Below are positions 15,590-22,776 of a stretch of DNA of 38,535 nt, piece by piece. Source of the stretch: CAG-1138 sp964495385 (GTDB lineage: Bacteria > Bacillota > Clostridia > Christensenellales > CAG-917); the NCBI GenBank assembly GCA_964495385.1, contig CAZBVO010000012.1, positions 1-38,535 of the forward strand, read 5' to 3'. Below the pieces are notes generated by a model. The model had not been told where the DNA came from, made no database searches, and saw only the letters and a program-made list of their open reading frames with translations. The stretch's first letter is position 1. Each line of letters opens with the position of its first letter. The position numbers and the translations under genes are program-made.

Positions 15590-17968
15590 TTATTTGCTGA
15601 GTGCAAAACCGAGGGTGAAAGTAGAAGTGCCGGATTTGCCGTCGTTGATAACGATGCTGATACCGTCTTTGGTGAAGGAAATCTTCACGGAGTTGATGGT
15701 CTGGAGCATGGTGGACAATTTGCCGTCACAAACTTTACCGAAACCGCAATCTTTGGACAAGAAATCATTGAGGCCCCAGTTGTAGTAGTAAACGATGGTG
15801 CCTTCTGCATCACACCAGTCGAGAGTTACGTTCTTGGTGAGGTTTTCAGTGTCTTTTGCGGTGAGTTCTACGCGAGTTCTTTCAACATATTCTTCGCCGG
15901 TAACACTGTCATAGGAATACTCACGGGTTTCGTACCAACCGTCGTTTACGCTGTCGATCTGAGCGATGATTTCAGCGCCGAGAACTTCGTTCAAAAGATC
16001 CCAAGGCTTGGTGATGGTCAGGGAGAGACCTGCGGTGTCTTCTTGCTTAAGCATAGTTGCAAGCTTGTTGAGAAGTTTAACAACGTATACAACAGGATTG
16101 CGGGTTGCGTCTGCAGTACCTTCTGCAGGGACCTCGTTAGGGGTTTCTTCTTCGCCGACATCGACAAAGAGGCTGCTGAGAAGTTCGCAGAGGTTGCCTT
16201 TAATGCCGAGGTCTTCGAGGCTTACGCCGTAAACGTCATGGCCATTAGACGTGCTCAAACCGGTTTTGATTGTTTCAGCAGGAGTCTCTGCACCAAAGAT
16301 GCCGCCGATAACTTGGTCAATAACTTCGCCGTATTGGTTGACCAACAAAAGCAAGGTCTTGCGAATGAGGTCGCCCATAGTGTTTTCCGGTGCATAGATG
16401 CTGACGGCTCCGGTGGTGATACCAGGGGTGCTGTCTTTGTCGCCTTGGACGCGGATGGTGATTACGCTGGTGTCCGGAAGTTTGATTTGCAAAGAAGCAT
16501 TGATGCCGCCGTCTGCAGTGAGGTCGAGTTTAGTAACTGTGCCAATGATTTCAACAGTGCCGCCGATGCTGAGGCCGGACAAATCGATTTGGTTGCCGGT
16601 TGCGGTCTTAACGATACCGACTACGGTGTCTGCGAGTTTGATGTAATCTTTAGGCATAACGAGCTTAGCGTTCAAAGTAGCGGAGTCAGCCGTTTGGGTG
16701 GTGTTAACTTCGGATTTGAAGCTTGCGGTCGAGTCCTTAGTGTTTTCGATAACAAGGTCGCTAAGGTTGATTTTCACTCTGAGGTCGCTGTGCAAACCGG
16801 TTGTGGATTCAGCGTCTTGAGGGATAACAACTTCCAGCCAGAAGCTGTCGATAGCGCCGTCAACGTCTTCGTAGCCGAGCCACAGTTCGAGGCCGGTGTC
16901 GATCAAACCGCTGAGTTCAGGGATACCGTTGATCAAACCAGGGAGAACGTTGTTTGCCAAAGTTGCAACTGCGCCGGACAAAATGTTGATTTGGCCTTTG
17001 TAGTTCTTTTGGGTGCCGAGGGTGCCTTTGAGAGTGGTGACAGGGAGTCCTGTGCCACCTGCGAGGTTTTGAACTGCAAGCAATGCGCCCTTAATGTCAA
17101 GGTAACCGTCAACGATTTCGATGTGCAAAGCATCGAGAACGCCTTTTACGGTTTCGTCTTTAGCAAGTTCGCCAAGGTCAAGGCCAAAAGTGCTGAGCAA
17201 GCCGTTTACGGTGCTGTTGAGGTCGAAGTTCGGGCCAAAGCCTTCAACGAGTTTACCGATGATGTCGATTACGGACAAACCGTTGAGAACAGGAGTCTCG
17301 AGATAGCCGTCGATGATGCCGCCCCATTCGCCGTTCCAGTTGCCTTCTTCAACCAATTTGAGAATTTCAAACGGAACAACTGCCATAGGAGCATCTTTCC
17401 AACCGGTTACGGAACCTGCGCGGATGTAAACGTTTTCAGCATCGTCCAAGAAGTACAAAACTTCAATCTTCAATTCGGAAACGCTGAGCAACACTTTTGC
17501 TGCGGTGTGAGTGCCGTTGTCAACTCTGTCGATGAACAGGTTGAGGTCGAAAGCGATAGGAAGAGTAGTGGTGCCCAAGGTAACTTCAACGGAACCGGCC
17601 AACGTTACGCCGAGGTTTTTGTCGGTGCTAACGGTTTCGGTGCCGATGGAGCGTGCAGATGCCCACAAATTGTTGAAGAATACTTCGCCGTCGAGTTTAG
17701 GTTCTTCAGCGTTGCAAACGGTGCATACGCCGTTTACGTATTTGTGAGAACCGTAGTCGCCGTATGGTTCGCCGCACTTTTTGCAAACTTTCTTATGCAT
17801 GCAGTCTGCAGTGCCGCCCGTGTGCTTTTTGCATGTTGTGGTGCCGCCGTCGCCGCCGTTGCCGCCGTTGCCTTCGTCAGGCTTGTCGCCGCAAGCTGCG
17901 AAAACGCCAACTGCAAGAGTCAGAAGCAGAACTACTACCAACAACTTCTTAAGCAAGTTAGATTTCAT
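15590..17968 (-). CDS. Large predicted lipoprotein with Cys/His-rich N-terminal segment, function unknown
   Basis: 792-residue exported protein not recognised as a named family. A signal peptide (KKLLVVVLLLTLAVGVFAAC) ends at a lipobox Cys26, so it should be lipid-anchored outside the membrane. A Gly/Asp/Asn linker (27-45) leads to a Cys/His cluster at Cys46, His49, Cys56, His58, Cys62, Cys65, His75, Cys82 and Cys85, spaced like a small zinc-binding module. The remaining 700 residues alternate short beta strands (for example VTLAGSVEVTLGTTTLPIAFDLNLFID, in pieces) with Leu/Gly-rich segments, suggesting a long beta-rich domain. It has no catalytic motif I recognise. It is monocistronic, with GGAGGT before ATG 17968, a strong promoter and a strong terminator, so it may be abundant. 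Confidence 0.85.
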   Translation of the reverse strand: MKSNLLKKLLVVVLLLTLAVGVFAACGDKPDEGNGGNGGDGGTTTCKKHTGGTADCMHKKVCKKCGEPYGDYGSHKYVNGVCTVCNAEEPKLDGEVFFNNLWASARSIGTETVSTDKNLGVTLAGSVEVTLGTTTLPIAFDLNLFIDRVDNGTHTAAKVLLSVSELKIEVLYFLDDAENVYIRAGSVTGWKDAPMAVVPFEILKLVEEGNWNGEWGGIIDGYLETPVLNGLSVIDIIGKLVEGFGPNFDLNSTVNGLLSTFGLDLGELAKDETVKGVLDALHIEIVDGYLDIKGALLAVQNLAGGTGLPVTTLKGTLGTQKNYKGQINILSGAVATLANNVLPGLINGIPELSGLIDTGLELWLGYEDVDGAIDSFWLEVVIPQDAESTTGLHSDLRVKINLSDLVIENTKDSTASFKSEVNTTQTADSATLNAKLVMPKDYIKLADTVVGIVKTATGNQIDLSGLSIGGTVEIIGTVTKLDLTADGGINASLQIKLPDTSVITIRVQGDKDSTPGITTGAVSIYAPENTMGDLIRKTLLLLVNQYGEVIDQVIGGIFGAETPAETIKTGLSTSNGHDVYGVSLEDLGIKGNLCELLSSLFVDVGEEETPNEVPAEGTADATRNPVVYVVKLLNKLATMLKQEDTAGLSLTITKPWDLLNEVLGAEIIAQIDSVNDGWYETREYSYDSVTGEEYVERTRVELTAKDTENLTKNVTLDWCDAEGTIVYYYNWGLNDFLSKDCGFGKVCDGKLSTMLQTINSVKISFTKDGISIVINDGKSGTSTFTLGFALSK

Positions 17969-18001
17969 AATTTTGATACCTCCAAATTATTTGTTGCTGT
18001 A

Positions 18002-18016
18002 CAACTTTTCAAGTTG
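18002..18016 (-). promoter_or_regulatory. 5'-leader hairpin of the lipoprotein mRNA
   Basis: CAACTT and AAGTTG form a perfect six-bp stem with a three-base loop right at the expected 5' end of the transcript. It may protect the mRNA from decay or be a small operator. Confidence 0.45.
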
Positions 18017-18024
18017 ATAGTCTC

Positions 18025-18053
18025 ATTATATCATTAAATATTTTGTTTTGCAA
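18025..18053 (-). promoter_or_regulatory. Promoter of the lipoprotein gene
   Basis: On the minus strand, TTGCAA (18053-18048), 17 bases, TATAAT (18030-18025). Confidence 0.85.
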
Positions 18054-18160
18054 CAGTTTTACAGAAAAAATAATCTTGATTATCTTTCCCGAACCGCTCC
18101 AATCCTTTTGCCGACGGGGTTAACGGATCCTTGTTTTCCGTCGCGGTCGAAAATTGAAAA

Positions 18161-18179
18161 ATATTGTAGAACAATATTT
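18161..18179. repeat. Palindromic 19-mer at the left edge of the second gap
   Basis: ATATTGTAGAACAATATTT ends exactly at the gap. With the two bases before it, AAATATTGT-AGA-ACAATATTT is a perfect hairpin with nine-bp arms. An identical 19-mer starts the contig on the other side. Confidence 0.9.
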
Positions 18180-18279
18180 NNNNNNNNNNNNNNNNNNNNN
18201 NNNNNNNNNNNNNNNNNNNNNNNNNNNNNNNNNNNNNNNNNNNNNNNNNNNNNNNNNNNNNNNNNNNNNNNNNNNNNNN
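18180..18279. other. Assembly gap (100 N)
   Basis: Exactly 100 N between two copies of the same 19-mer. The gap lies in a stretch of more than 300 bases without a gene (17969-18402), which otherwise holds the lipoprotein promoter and the terminator at 18376. Confidence 0.99.
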
Positions 18280-18298
18280 ATATTGTAGAACAATATTT
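18280..18298. repeat. Palindromic 19-mer at the right edge of the second gap
   Basis: ATATTGTAGAACAATATTT begins exactly at the first base after the gap and is identical to 18161-18179. This is what two overlapping contig ends look like. Confidence 0.9.
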
Positions 18299-18375
18299 CC
18301 CGCTTTGATCGCCTCTAAAAACTTGGCGTTTTTGCTTTTTGTTTTAAAACCGATGTCCCAAATCGGCCGTCAAGC

Positions 18376-18404
18376 AACAAAAAAAGCGGCGTTTGCCGCT
18401 TTTT
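18376..18404 (-). terminator. Terminator of the folA-rlmL operon
   Basis: AAAAAGCGGC (18381-18390) pairs with GCCGCTTTTT (18395-18404) around GTTT; on the minus strand a run of T follows. It overlaps the stop codon of the 60-residue gene. Confidence 0.88.
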
Positions 18405-18585
18405 ACCAATCCTCTTTGATGTGAAGTTTGACGTCGTCGTAATAATCCTTGTAAGTGCTTTTGAACTTGTCGGACTTTTTCATAAGCGCTTCGGACTTAT
18501 ACAGATCGTCGTCGTCACAGGCTACGTCTCCGCGTTCGCCGCGTTTCATTTGAGCTATGAGGCGTTGTTTTTGTTTTTCGTCCAC
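18403..18585 (-). CDS. Small charged hypothetical protein
   Basis: 60 residues, not recognised. It is very hydrophilic, with many Lys and Asp, a DVACDDDDLYKSE stretch (about 20-32) and no membrane segment. It appears real because it starts with GTG at 18585 behind a perfect AAGGAGG whose bases are the last codons of the upstream methyltransferase gene, leaving three bases between stop and start, and because it is closed by a terminator at its stop codon. It could be a small accessory protein of the rRNA methyltransferase or of folate metabolism, but nothing in the sequence shows this. Confidence 0.7.
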   Translation of the reverse strand: MDEKQKQRLIAQMKRGERGDVACDDDDLYKSEALMKKSDKFKSTYKDYYDDVKLHIKEDW

Positions 18586-18588
18586 GTT

Positions 18589-19746
18589 TCAATCCTCCTT
18601 GCCTTGCTTTTTAGGCGGTGCGCCGAAATATTGATAAAGTCGGCATTCGAGTTGCGCGTTGTAAAGTTTGCGTGTTTTGTCCGCTCTTTTTCCGAACGCC
18701 CTTTCGAAATTGCCGTATGCCGTAATGACGTAGAGGCTCCATTCGTCCAGCGAAGCAAACGTCTTGCCGAAATCTTTGTACAAAGCAACCACTTCGCTTT
18801 CGGTCATAAGCCGTTCGCCGTAAGGCGGATTGGCCACCATGACTCCGTGCGAAAACCTTGACGAGATGTTTCGCATATCCCCCGTTTGAAAATGAATATG
18901 CTTGTCAACCCCCGCAAGTTTTGCGTGCCGCACGGCAAGTTTTGTGGCTTTGCCGTCAATGTCGAATCCGCTTATGCGAAGCTCGACGCCGTCGTTTATT
19001 TTGGACGTTGCCTCTTCTTTTTGTTCGGCAAGCACTTTTGGCGCGTTGGGCCAGCTGTCAAACAAAAAATCCCTTTTCAGGCCCGGAGCGGTGTCGGTTG
19101 CGATAAGCGCCGCCTCGATGGGAATGGTTCCGCTGCCCGTAAACGGATCGATAAGCACTCGGTCCTTCCGCCAAAAACTGCCCAGCAAAATGGCCGCCGC
19201 CAGCGTTTCGCGGATGGGAGCTTCGCCCGTTTCCATGCGATAGCCGCGTTTGTGCAGCCCCGCTCCGCTGGTGTCCAAGCTGACCGTGCATACGTCACGG
19301 TAAAAATTGAGGTTTATCCGATAGTCGGCACCCGTTTCGTCCAAAGCGGAAAATCCCCTCTGTGAAAGACGCTCGACAATGGCCTTTTTTGCGACGCTTT
19401 GAATGGCGGACAATGCAAACAGCTTGCTTGCCGCACTTTTGGCGTTCACCGTGATTTTTCCGTGCGGTGCAATCACGTCTTCCCAGCCGATGGCCCTGAT
19501 TCCGTCAAAAAGCTCGTCGAAAGTTTGCGCGTCGAAACTCCCAAGCTGAACGTACACCCTGTCGGCGGTGCGCAAATTTACGTTGCACCTTGCAACGTCC
19601 GACATATTGCCCGAAAATACGGTGCGCCCGTTGACCGACGGCCCCGGAACGTAGCCCAAACTTGTCAGTTCGCGCTTGGTAACCGCTTCTATTCCGCTTG
19701 CGGACGTCACCGAAAGCGTCAAATTGTTGTCGTAAAAAATGCTCAA
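18589..19746 (-). CDS. THUMP-domain class I rRNA methyltransferase (RlmL/YpsC-like)
   Basis: Predicted S-adenosylmethionine-dependent N2-guanine methyltransferase of 23S rRNA, 385 residues. The N-terminal ferredoxin-like and THUMP region (about 10-155) binds RNA. The methyltransferase domain follows, with IDPFTGSGTIPIEAAL (199-214, motifs binding SAM) and VANPPYGERL (304-313), where NPPY is the catalytic motif of N-methylation on exocyclic amines. The start is a TTG at 19746 overlapping the TGA stop of folA, so it is translated by coupling. The length fits YpsC of Bacillus; E. coli RlmL is longer because of a fused second methyltransferase. Confidence 0.9.
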   Translation of the reverse strand: MSIFYDNNLTLSVTSASGIEAVTKRELTSLGYVPGPSVNGRTVFSGNMSDVARCNVNLRTADRVYVQLGSFDAQTFDELFDGIRAIGWEDVIAPHGKITVNAKSAASKLFALSAIQSVAKKAIVERLSQRGFSALDETGADYRINLNFYRDVCTVSLDTSGAGLHKRGYRMETGEAPIRETLAAAILLGSFWRKDRVLIDPFTGSGTIPIEAALIATDTAPGLKRDFLFDSWPNAPKVLAEQKEEATSKINDGVELRISGFDIDGKATKLAVRHAKLAGVDKHIHFQTGDMRNISSRFSHGVMVANPPYGERLMTESEVVALYKDFGKTFASLDEWSLYVITAYGNFERAFGKRADKTRKLYNAQLECRLYQYFGAPPKKQGKED

Positions 19747-20303
19747 ATCTGTCTCCGACCGTTTAAAAACGGATTATTTTCCGCCGCTTGCCCGATATTT
19801 TGGTCAAGCGTTTTAAGGTTTTTGTTTTTGTAAACGTTGAAAGTCACGTCTATGCCGCACTCGCAAGAAATCGGCTCGCCTGCCTGCACAAGTTCGAAAC
19901 CGTCCGACAGGTCCAAATTAGGGAAAAACGCATCCGCTTCCCTGTCGGCAAATATTTTTGTAACCAACACGCTTTCGCAATAAGGCAACAGCTGCTCATA
20001 CACGCTTTGGCCTCCGATGACGAAAACGTCCTCGGGGTTCAAGCCGGACAGCGTTTTCAAAAGTGCGTCGACGTCGTTCACAACCGTTACGCCCTCTTGC
20101 GGCTCGAGATGCCCCAGCACGATATTGTTTCGCCCTTTAAGCGGTTTGCCGCCCGGCATCGACTCAAGCGTTTTGCGCCCCATAACAATGGTTTTCCCCA
20201 TCGTTTGTTGCCTAAAAAAGCGCATATCCTCGGCAATATGGTACAATAAAGTGTTGTTTTTGCCGATTCCCCATTTTTTGTCAACCGCAACTATCGCCTT
20301 CAT
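19743..20303 (-). CDS. folA: Dihydrofolate reductase
   Basis: NADPH-dependent reductase making tetrahydrofolate, 186 residues, slightly longer than typical (about 160) because of a hydrophilic C-terminal tail after FNVYKNKNLK. AIVAVDKKWGIGKNNTLLYHIAEDMRFF (in two pieces 3-30) carries the Met20-like loop and acidic Asp26; GKTIVMGRKTLESMP (36-50) binds NADPH; FVIGGQSVYEQLLP binds the cofactor phosphate. ATG 20303 has GGAG six bases upstream and starts at the usual place; an upstream in-frame ATG would lie in the leader. It heads an operon with the rRNA methyltransferase and the 60-residue protein. Confidence 0.95.
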   Translation of the reverse strand: MKAIVAVDKKWGIGKNNTLLYHIAEDMRFFRQQTMGKTIVMGRKTLESMPGGKPLKGRNNIVLGHLEPQEGVTVVNDVDALLKTLSGLNPEDVFVIGGQSVYEQLLPYCESVLVTKIFADREADAFFPNLDLSDGFELVQAGEPISCECGIDVTFNVYKNKNLKTLDQNIGQAAENNPFLNGRRQI

Positions 20304-20323
20304 TTCCGTCTCCTTTTTTAAAT

Positions 20324-20352
20324 ATTTTAGCACACCTCCGCCGCAGTGTCAA
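20324..20352 (-). promoter_or_regulatory. Promoter of folA
   Basis: On the minus strand, TTGACA (20352-20347), 17 bases, TAAAAT (20329-20324). Confidence 0.85.
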
Positions 20353-20420
20353 CGGGTTTGGGCCGCTTTAGGGCACATCTTGAGCGAACAAACAAAATTG
20401 CCGCCGCCCTTTTATTTTTG

Positions 20421-20450
20421 TTGACTTTGACAAAATCCCTCTGTTACAAT
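20421..20450 (+). promoter_or_regulatory. Promoter of the GPH symporter at 20478
   Basis: TTGACT (20421-20426), 18 bases, TACAAT (20445-20450). Divergent from the folA promoter. Confidence 0.7.
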
Positions 20451-20477
20451 GGTTTCAGCAGACTTTGGAGGGAAATT

Positions 20478-21884
20478 ATGGAAAACAATCTGCAAAACAA
20501 AAAATACCTGACCTTAAAGGAGACGATTTTTTACTCGCTCGGCCTTTTCGGATTTCAGGCAATAGTTTTTTACATCAACAGTTATCAAGTTGAATTTTAC
20601 AGCGCAAGCGGCATGATCGAGGCCTCGAAAATGGTTATGGTTACCTTCATCATTCTTGCCGCAAAACTGGTCAGCGCCGTTTTCGATCCGCTGATCGGCA
20701 ACCTCATCGACGGCAAGCAAGGCGGAAAACACGGGAAACTGAAACCGTTTATTCTCATTTCCACAATTCCGCTGTCAATTTTGACGGTGCTGATTTTCTG
20801 CAAGGTGAGCCTCGAAGGATTTTGGCTGTACGCCTACATTTTCATCACCACCACGCTGTGGAGCATTGCCATGACGCTGGGCGACGTTCCGTCGCAAGGT
20901 ATGTCGGCGGTCATCACCCCTAACCCGGACGAACGAAGCAACCTCATCGGCTTTTCGGGGACGCTTAAATCCATAGGTCAGGCCGCTCCGTACGTCGTGG
21001 TTCCGGCAGTGTGTCTGTGCGTGCCGGGCGGTGCGGGAATAGAAGGCACCATATCCGTTACGGAATATCTCTGGTGCGCTATAGTCATCAGCGTGCTGGG
21101 CAGTTTGATGTTTTTGTGCATTTTCTTTTTCAATAAGGAACGCGTGCCGTACAAAACCGAAAGAATCGGCATCAAAGATATGTTCGGCATCATAAAAAAC
21201 AACAAATATCTGCTTTTGGTGGTTGCAAGCTACTTCTTGGGCTTCGCCAGACAGGGCGCAATGGCCATTCAGGCACAAACGGCAAACGCGATTTTGGGCG
21301 GCGCAAACAAAATTATCATTCTGGGTATCTCCACCGCGGTCGGCACGGTGATATCGATGGCGATAACTCCGATGCTTGTCAAAAAGTTTGACGAACGCAA
21401 AGTTTTTGTGGCAATGAGCCTCTACGGCGGCGTTTCGTCGGTGCTGGCCTACCTCGTGGCCGTGTGGACGGACTTCAACCTCGTTGCGATAATAGCCACG
21501 CTGTTTTTGATGGGCTTGCAATTCGGTGCCGTCAACATCATGCCTATGATTATGGTTGCCGACTCCGTCGATTACTACGAATGGAAAACGGGGAAACGCA
21601 CGGAAGGCGTCGCTTATGCCGTGCTCAGCCTTTGCATAAAGGTTACCCTCGCCCTCGGTGCGGCGGTATGCCTCGCCTGGGTGTTCGCCGACTTCACCGG
21701 CTACCAGGCCAACATGACCGAATTTTCCGATTCCGTCAAAAAAGGAGTGTTCTTCTCCTACACCGTAATCCCGGGCATAACAAGTGCGCTTGCGGCAATA
21801 CCTATTTTCTTCTACGACCTTGTCGGCGACAAGAAAAAACAAATTTCTGCCGAACTTACCGCCCGTCGAGGCATTTCGGAATAG
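20478..21884 (+). CDS. GPH-family sugar:cation symporter
   Basis: Inner-membrane transporter of the glycoside-pentoside-hexuronide family (MelB/XynB type), 468 residues, 12 expected segments. The family loop motif is seen as AVFDPLIGNLIDGKQGGKHG (about 72-91), with TPNPDERSNLIGFSG later, and DSVDYYEWKTGKRTEG in the second half. It should import a glycoside with Na+ or H+. ATG 20478 follows GGAGGG by about six bases. It is monocistronic, between its own promoter and the terminator at 21890. The symporter at 24861 is a paralogue with the same TPNPDER, YEWKTG-type and FYD..GDKKKQI elements. No glycosidase is adjacent here, so the substrate is unclear. Confidence 0.9.
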   Translation: MENNLQNKKYLTLKETIFYSLGLFGFQAIVFYINSYQVEFYSASGMIEASKMVMVTFIILAAKLVSAVFDPLIGNLIDGKQGGKHGKLKPFILISTIPLSILTVLIFCKVSLEGFWLYAYIFITTTLWSIAMTLGDVPSQGMSAVITPNPDERSNLIGFSGTLKSIGQAAPYVVVPAVCLCVPGGAGIEGTISVTEYLWCAIVISVLGSLMFLCIFFFNKERVPYKTERIGIKDMFGIIKNNKYLLLVVASYFLGFARQGAMAIQAQTANAILGGANKIIILGISTAVGTVISMAITPMLVKKFDERKVFVAMSLYGGVSSVLAYLVAVWTDFNLVAIIATLFLMGLQFGAVNIMPMIMVADSVDYYEWKTGKRTEGVAYAVLSLCIKVTLALGAAVCLAWVFADFTGYQANMTEFSDSVKKGVFFSYTVIPGITSALAAIPIFFYDLVGDKKKQISAELTARRGISE

Positions 21885-21889
21885 CAACA

Positions 21890-21917
21890 AAAAAACCGCC
21901 GTCATCGGCGGTTTTTT
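21890..21917. terminator. Bidirectional terminator between convergent genes
   Basis: AAAAAACCGCCG (21890-21901) pairs fully with CGGCGGTTTTTT (21906-21917) around a four-base loop. It serves both the symporter and the gene ending at 21916. Confidence 0.93.
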
Positions 21918-22497
21918 ATTGAATTTTCAAGTACAGCGAAAAGCCTTGTTTCATCACTCTGAGCGAACCTACAAACTGCCGCTCGACGGCTGCCGCAACG
22001 TATTTTTCCGCCTCCTGCCCCACGGATTCCGAAAGCGAATTTCCGTCGAATTCCGACACCGCAAATTGCGCTTCCCTGCTTTTTCCGCCTGCCACAACCT
22101 TTAAGCAAATTTTTCGGTTTTGATAGTTGTTATACGGCCGAATCGTCGATTTTTTGCCAAAAATCAGCACTCCGTCGGACAAGCGCACGCAACAACTTTT
22201 GACGCTTTGACCGATTTTGTCGGAAACCGTGTTTTTGAAATCTCGGGCCAAGCCTACCGATTCTTGCCAAACCTCTTTCGCCCGATTTTCCGCCTTTTTG
22301 AAAAACCTGTCGCCGCAGCAATTTCCGGTTTGTCTGCGGCAATCGTTTTCACCGGGCATCGAGTCGGGTTCGCCCATTTCCGAGTCGGCCTTGCACTCTT
22401 TGACGATGCGCTCGGCGTCCGTTTGAGTTATACGGCCTTCCCGTACGAGTTTGGCCACTGTTTCTTCGGTTTTTTTCAAATACAAATCGTCAGTCAT
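21916..22497 (-). CDS. Hypothetical Cys-containing protein
   Basis: About 193 residues if started at ATG 22497; not recognised. The N-terminal 35 residues (VAKLVREGRITQTDAERIVKE in outline) resemble short helical modules of small regulatory proteins. A low-complexity polar stretch contains NCCGDRFF, a helix of Lys/Glu/Ala follows with KSCCVRLSDGVLIFG, and the C-terminus is probably beta-rich. The Cys-Cys pairs might bind metal, but the spacing fits no motif I know. The start is uncertain: no good ribosome-binding site precedes 22497 or the TTG at 22539. Its stop lies in the shared terminator. No signal peptide is seen. Confidence 0.6.
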   Translation of the reverse strand: MTDDLYLKKTEETVAKLVREGRITQTDAERIVKECKADSEMGEPDSMPGENDCRRQTGNCCGDRFFKKAENRAKEVWQESVGLARDFKNTVSDKIGQSVKSCCVRLSDGVLIFGKKSTIRPYNNYQNRKICLKVVAGGKSREAQFAVSEFDGNSLSESVGQEAEKYVAAAVERQFVGSLRVMKQGFSLYLKIQ

Positions 22498-22540
22498 ACG
22501 CTTATGATATGCAATGCGGCCGATTTTATTCCAAAACAAA

Positions 22541-22558
22541 ACCCTCCCGCAGGAGGGT
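22541..22558 (-). terminator. Terminator after the DUF896 gene
   Basis: ACCCTCC (22541-22547) pairs with GGAGGGT (22552-22558); on the minus strand TTTTGTTTT follows. It ends the operon that begins at 26375. Confidence 0.85.
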
Positions 22559-22563
22559 GATTT

Positions 22564-22776
22564 TTATTTTTTGGATTTTTTCATGTCGGACACGAATTTC
22601 TGCTCGCCGGTGACGGGATCGATGATTATGGTTTTGTCCAACTGCGCCGACAAATCGGCCTTGATGCTGTCGATGTATTCGCGTCTCAACTTTGCCTGCT
22701 CGGTTTTTTCCGCCTCGGTAAGGCCTTCGGTTTTTTGCTTTCTGGCAAGTTCGTTTATTCTGGCAAGATTAATCAT
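22564..22776 (-). CDS. DUF896 family protein (YnzC-like)
   Basis: 70-residue cytoplasmic protein of the DUF896/UPF0291 family. It opens with the family pattern INLARINELARKQKTEGLT and continues with EAEKTEQAKLRREYIDSIKADL, a helical hairpin, then a short tail. YnzC of Bacillus belongs to a stress/SOS-related operon, but the molecular role is not known. Start at 22776 is chosen because family members begin MI.(.)L..RINELA and AGGAG lies about ten bases upstream; a longer frame upstream is antisense-free but lies inside the preceding gene. It overlaps the flippase-like gene by eight bases, so it is the last gene of that operon. Confidence 0.88.
   Translation of the reverse strand: MINLARINELARKQKTEGLTEAEKTEQAKLRREYIDSIKADLSAQLDKTIIIDPVTGEQKFVSDMKKSKK

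Noticed and set aside
15485..18037. 850-codon open frame on the plus strand, antisense to the lipoprotein gene
   Set aside because: It mirrors a gene with signal peptide, ribosome-binding site, promoter and terminator; its own translation has no recognisable domain, and no ribosome-binding site precedes it.
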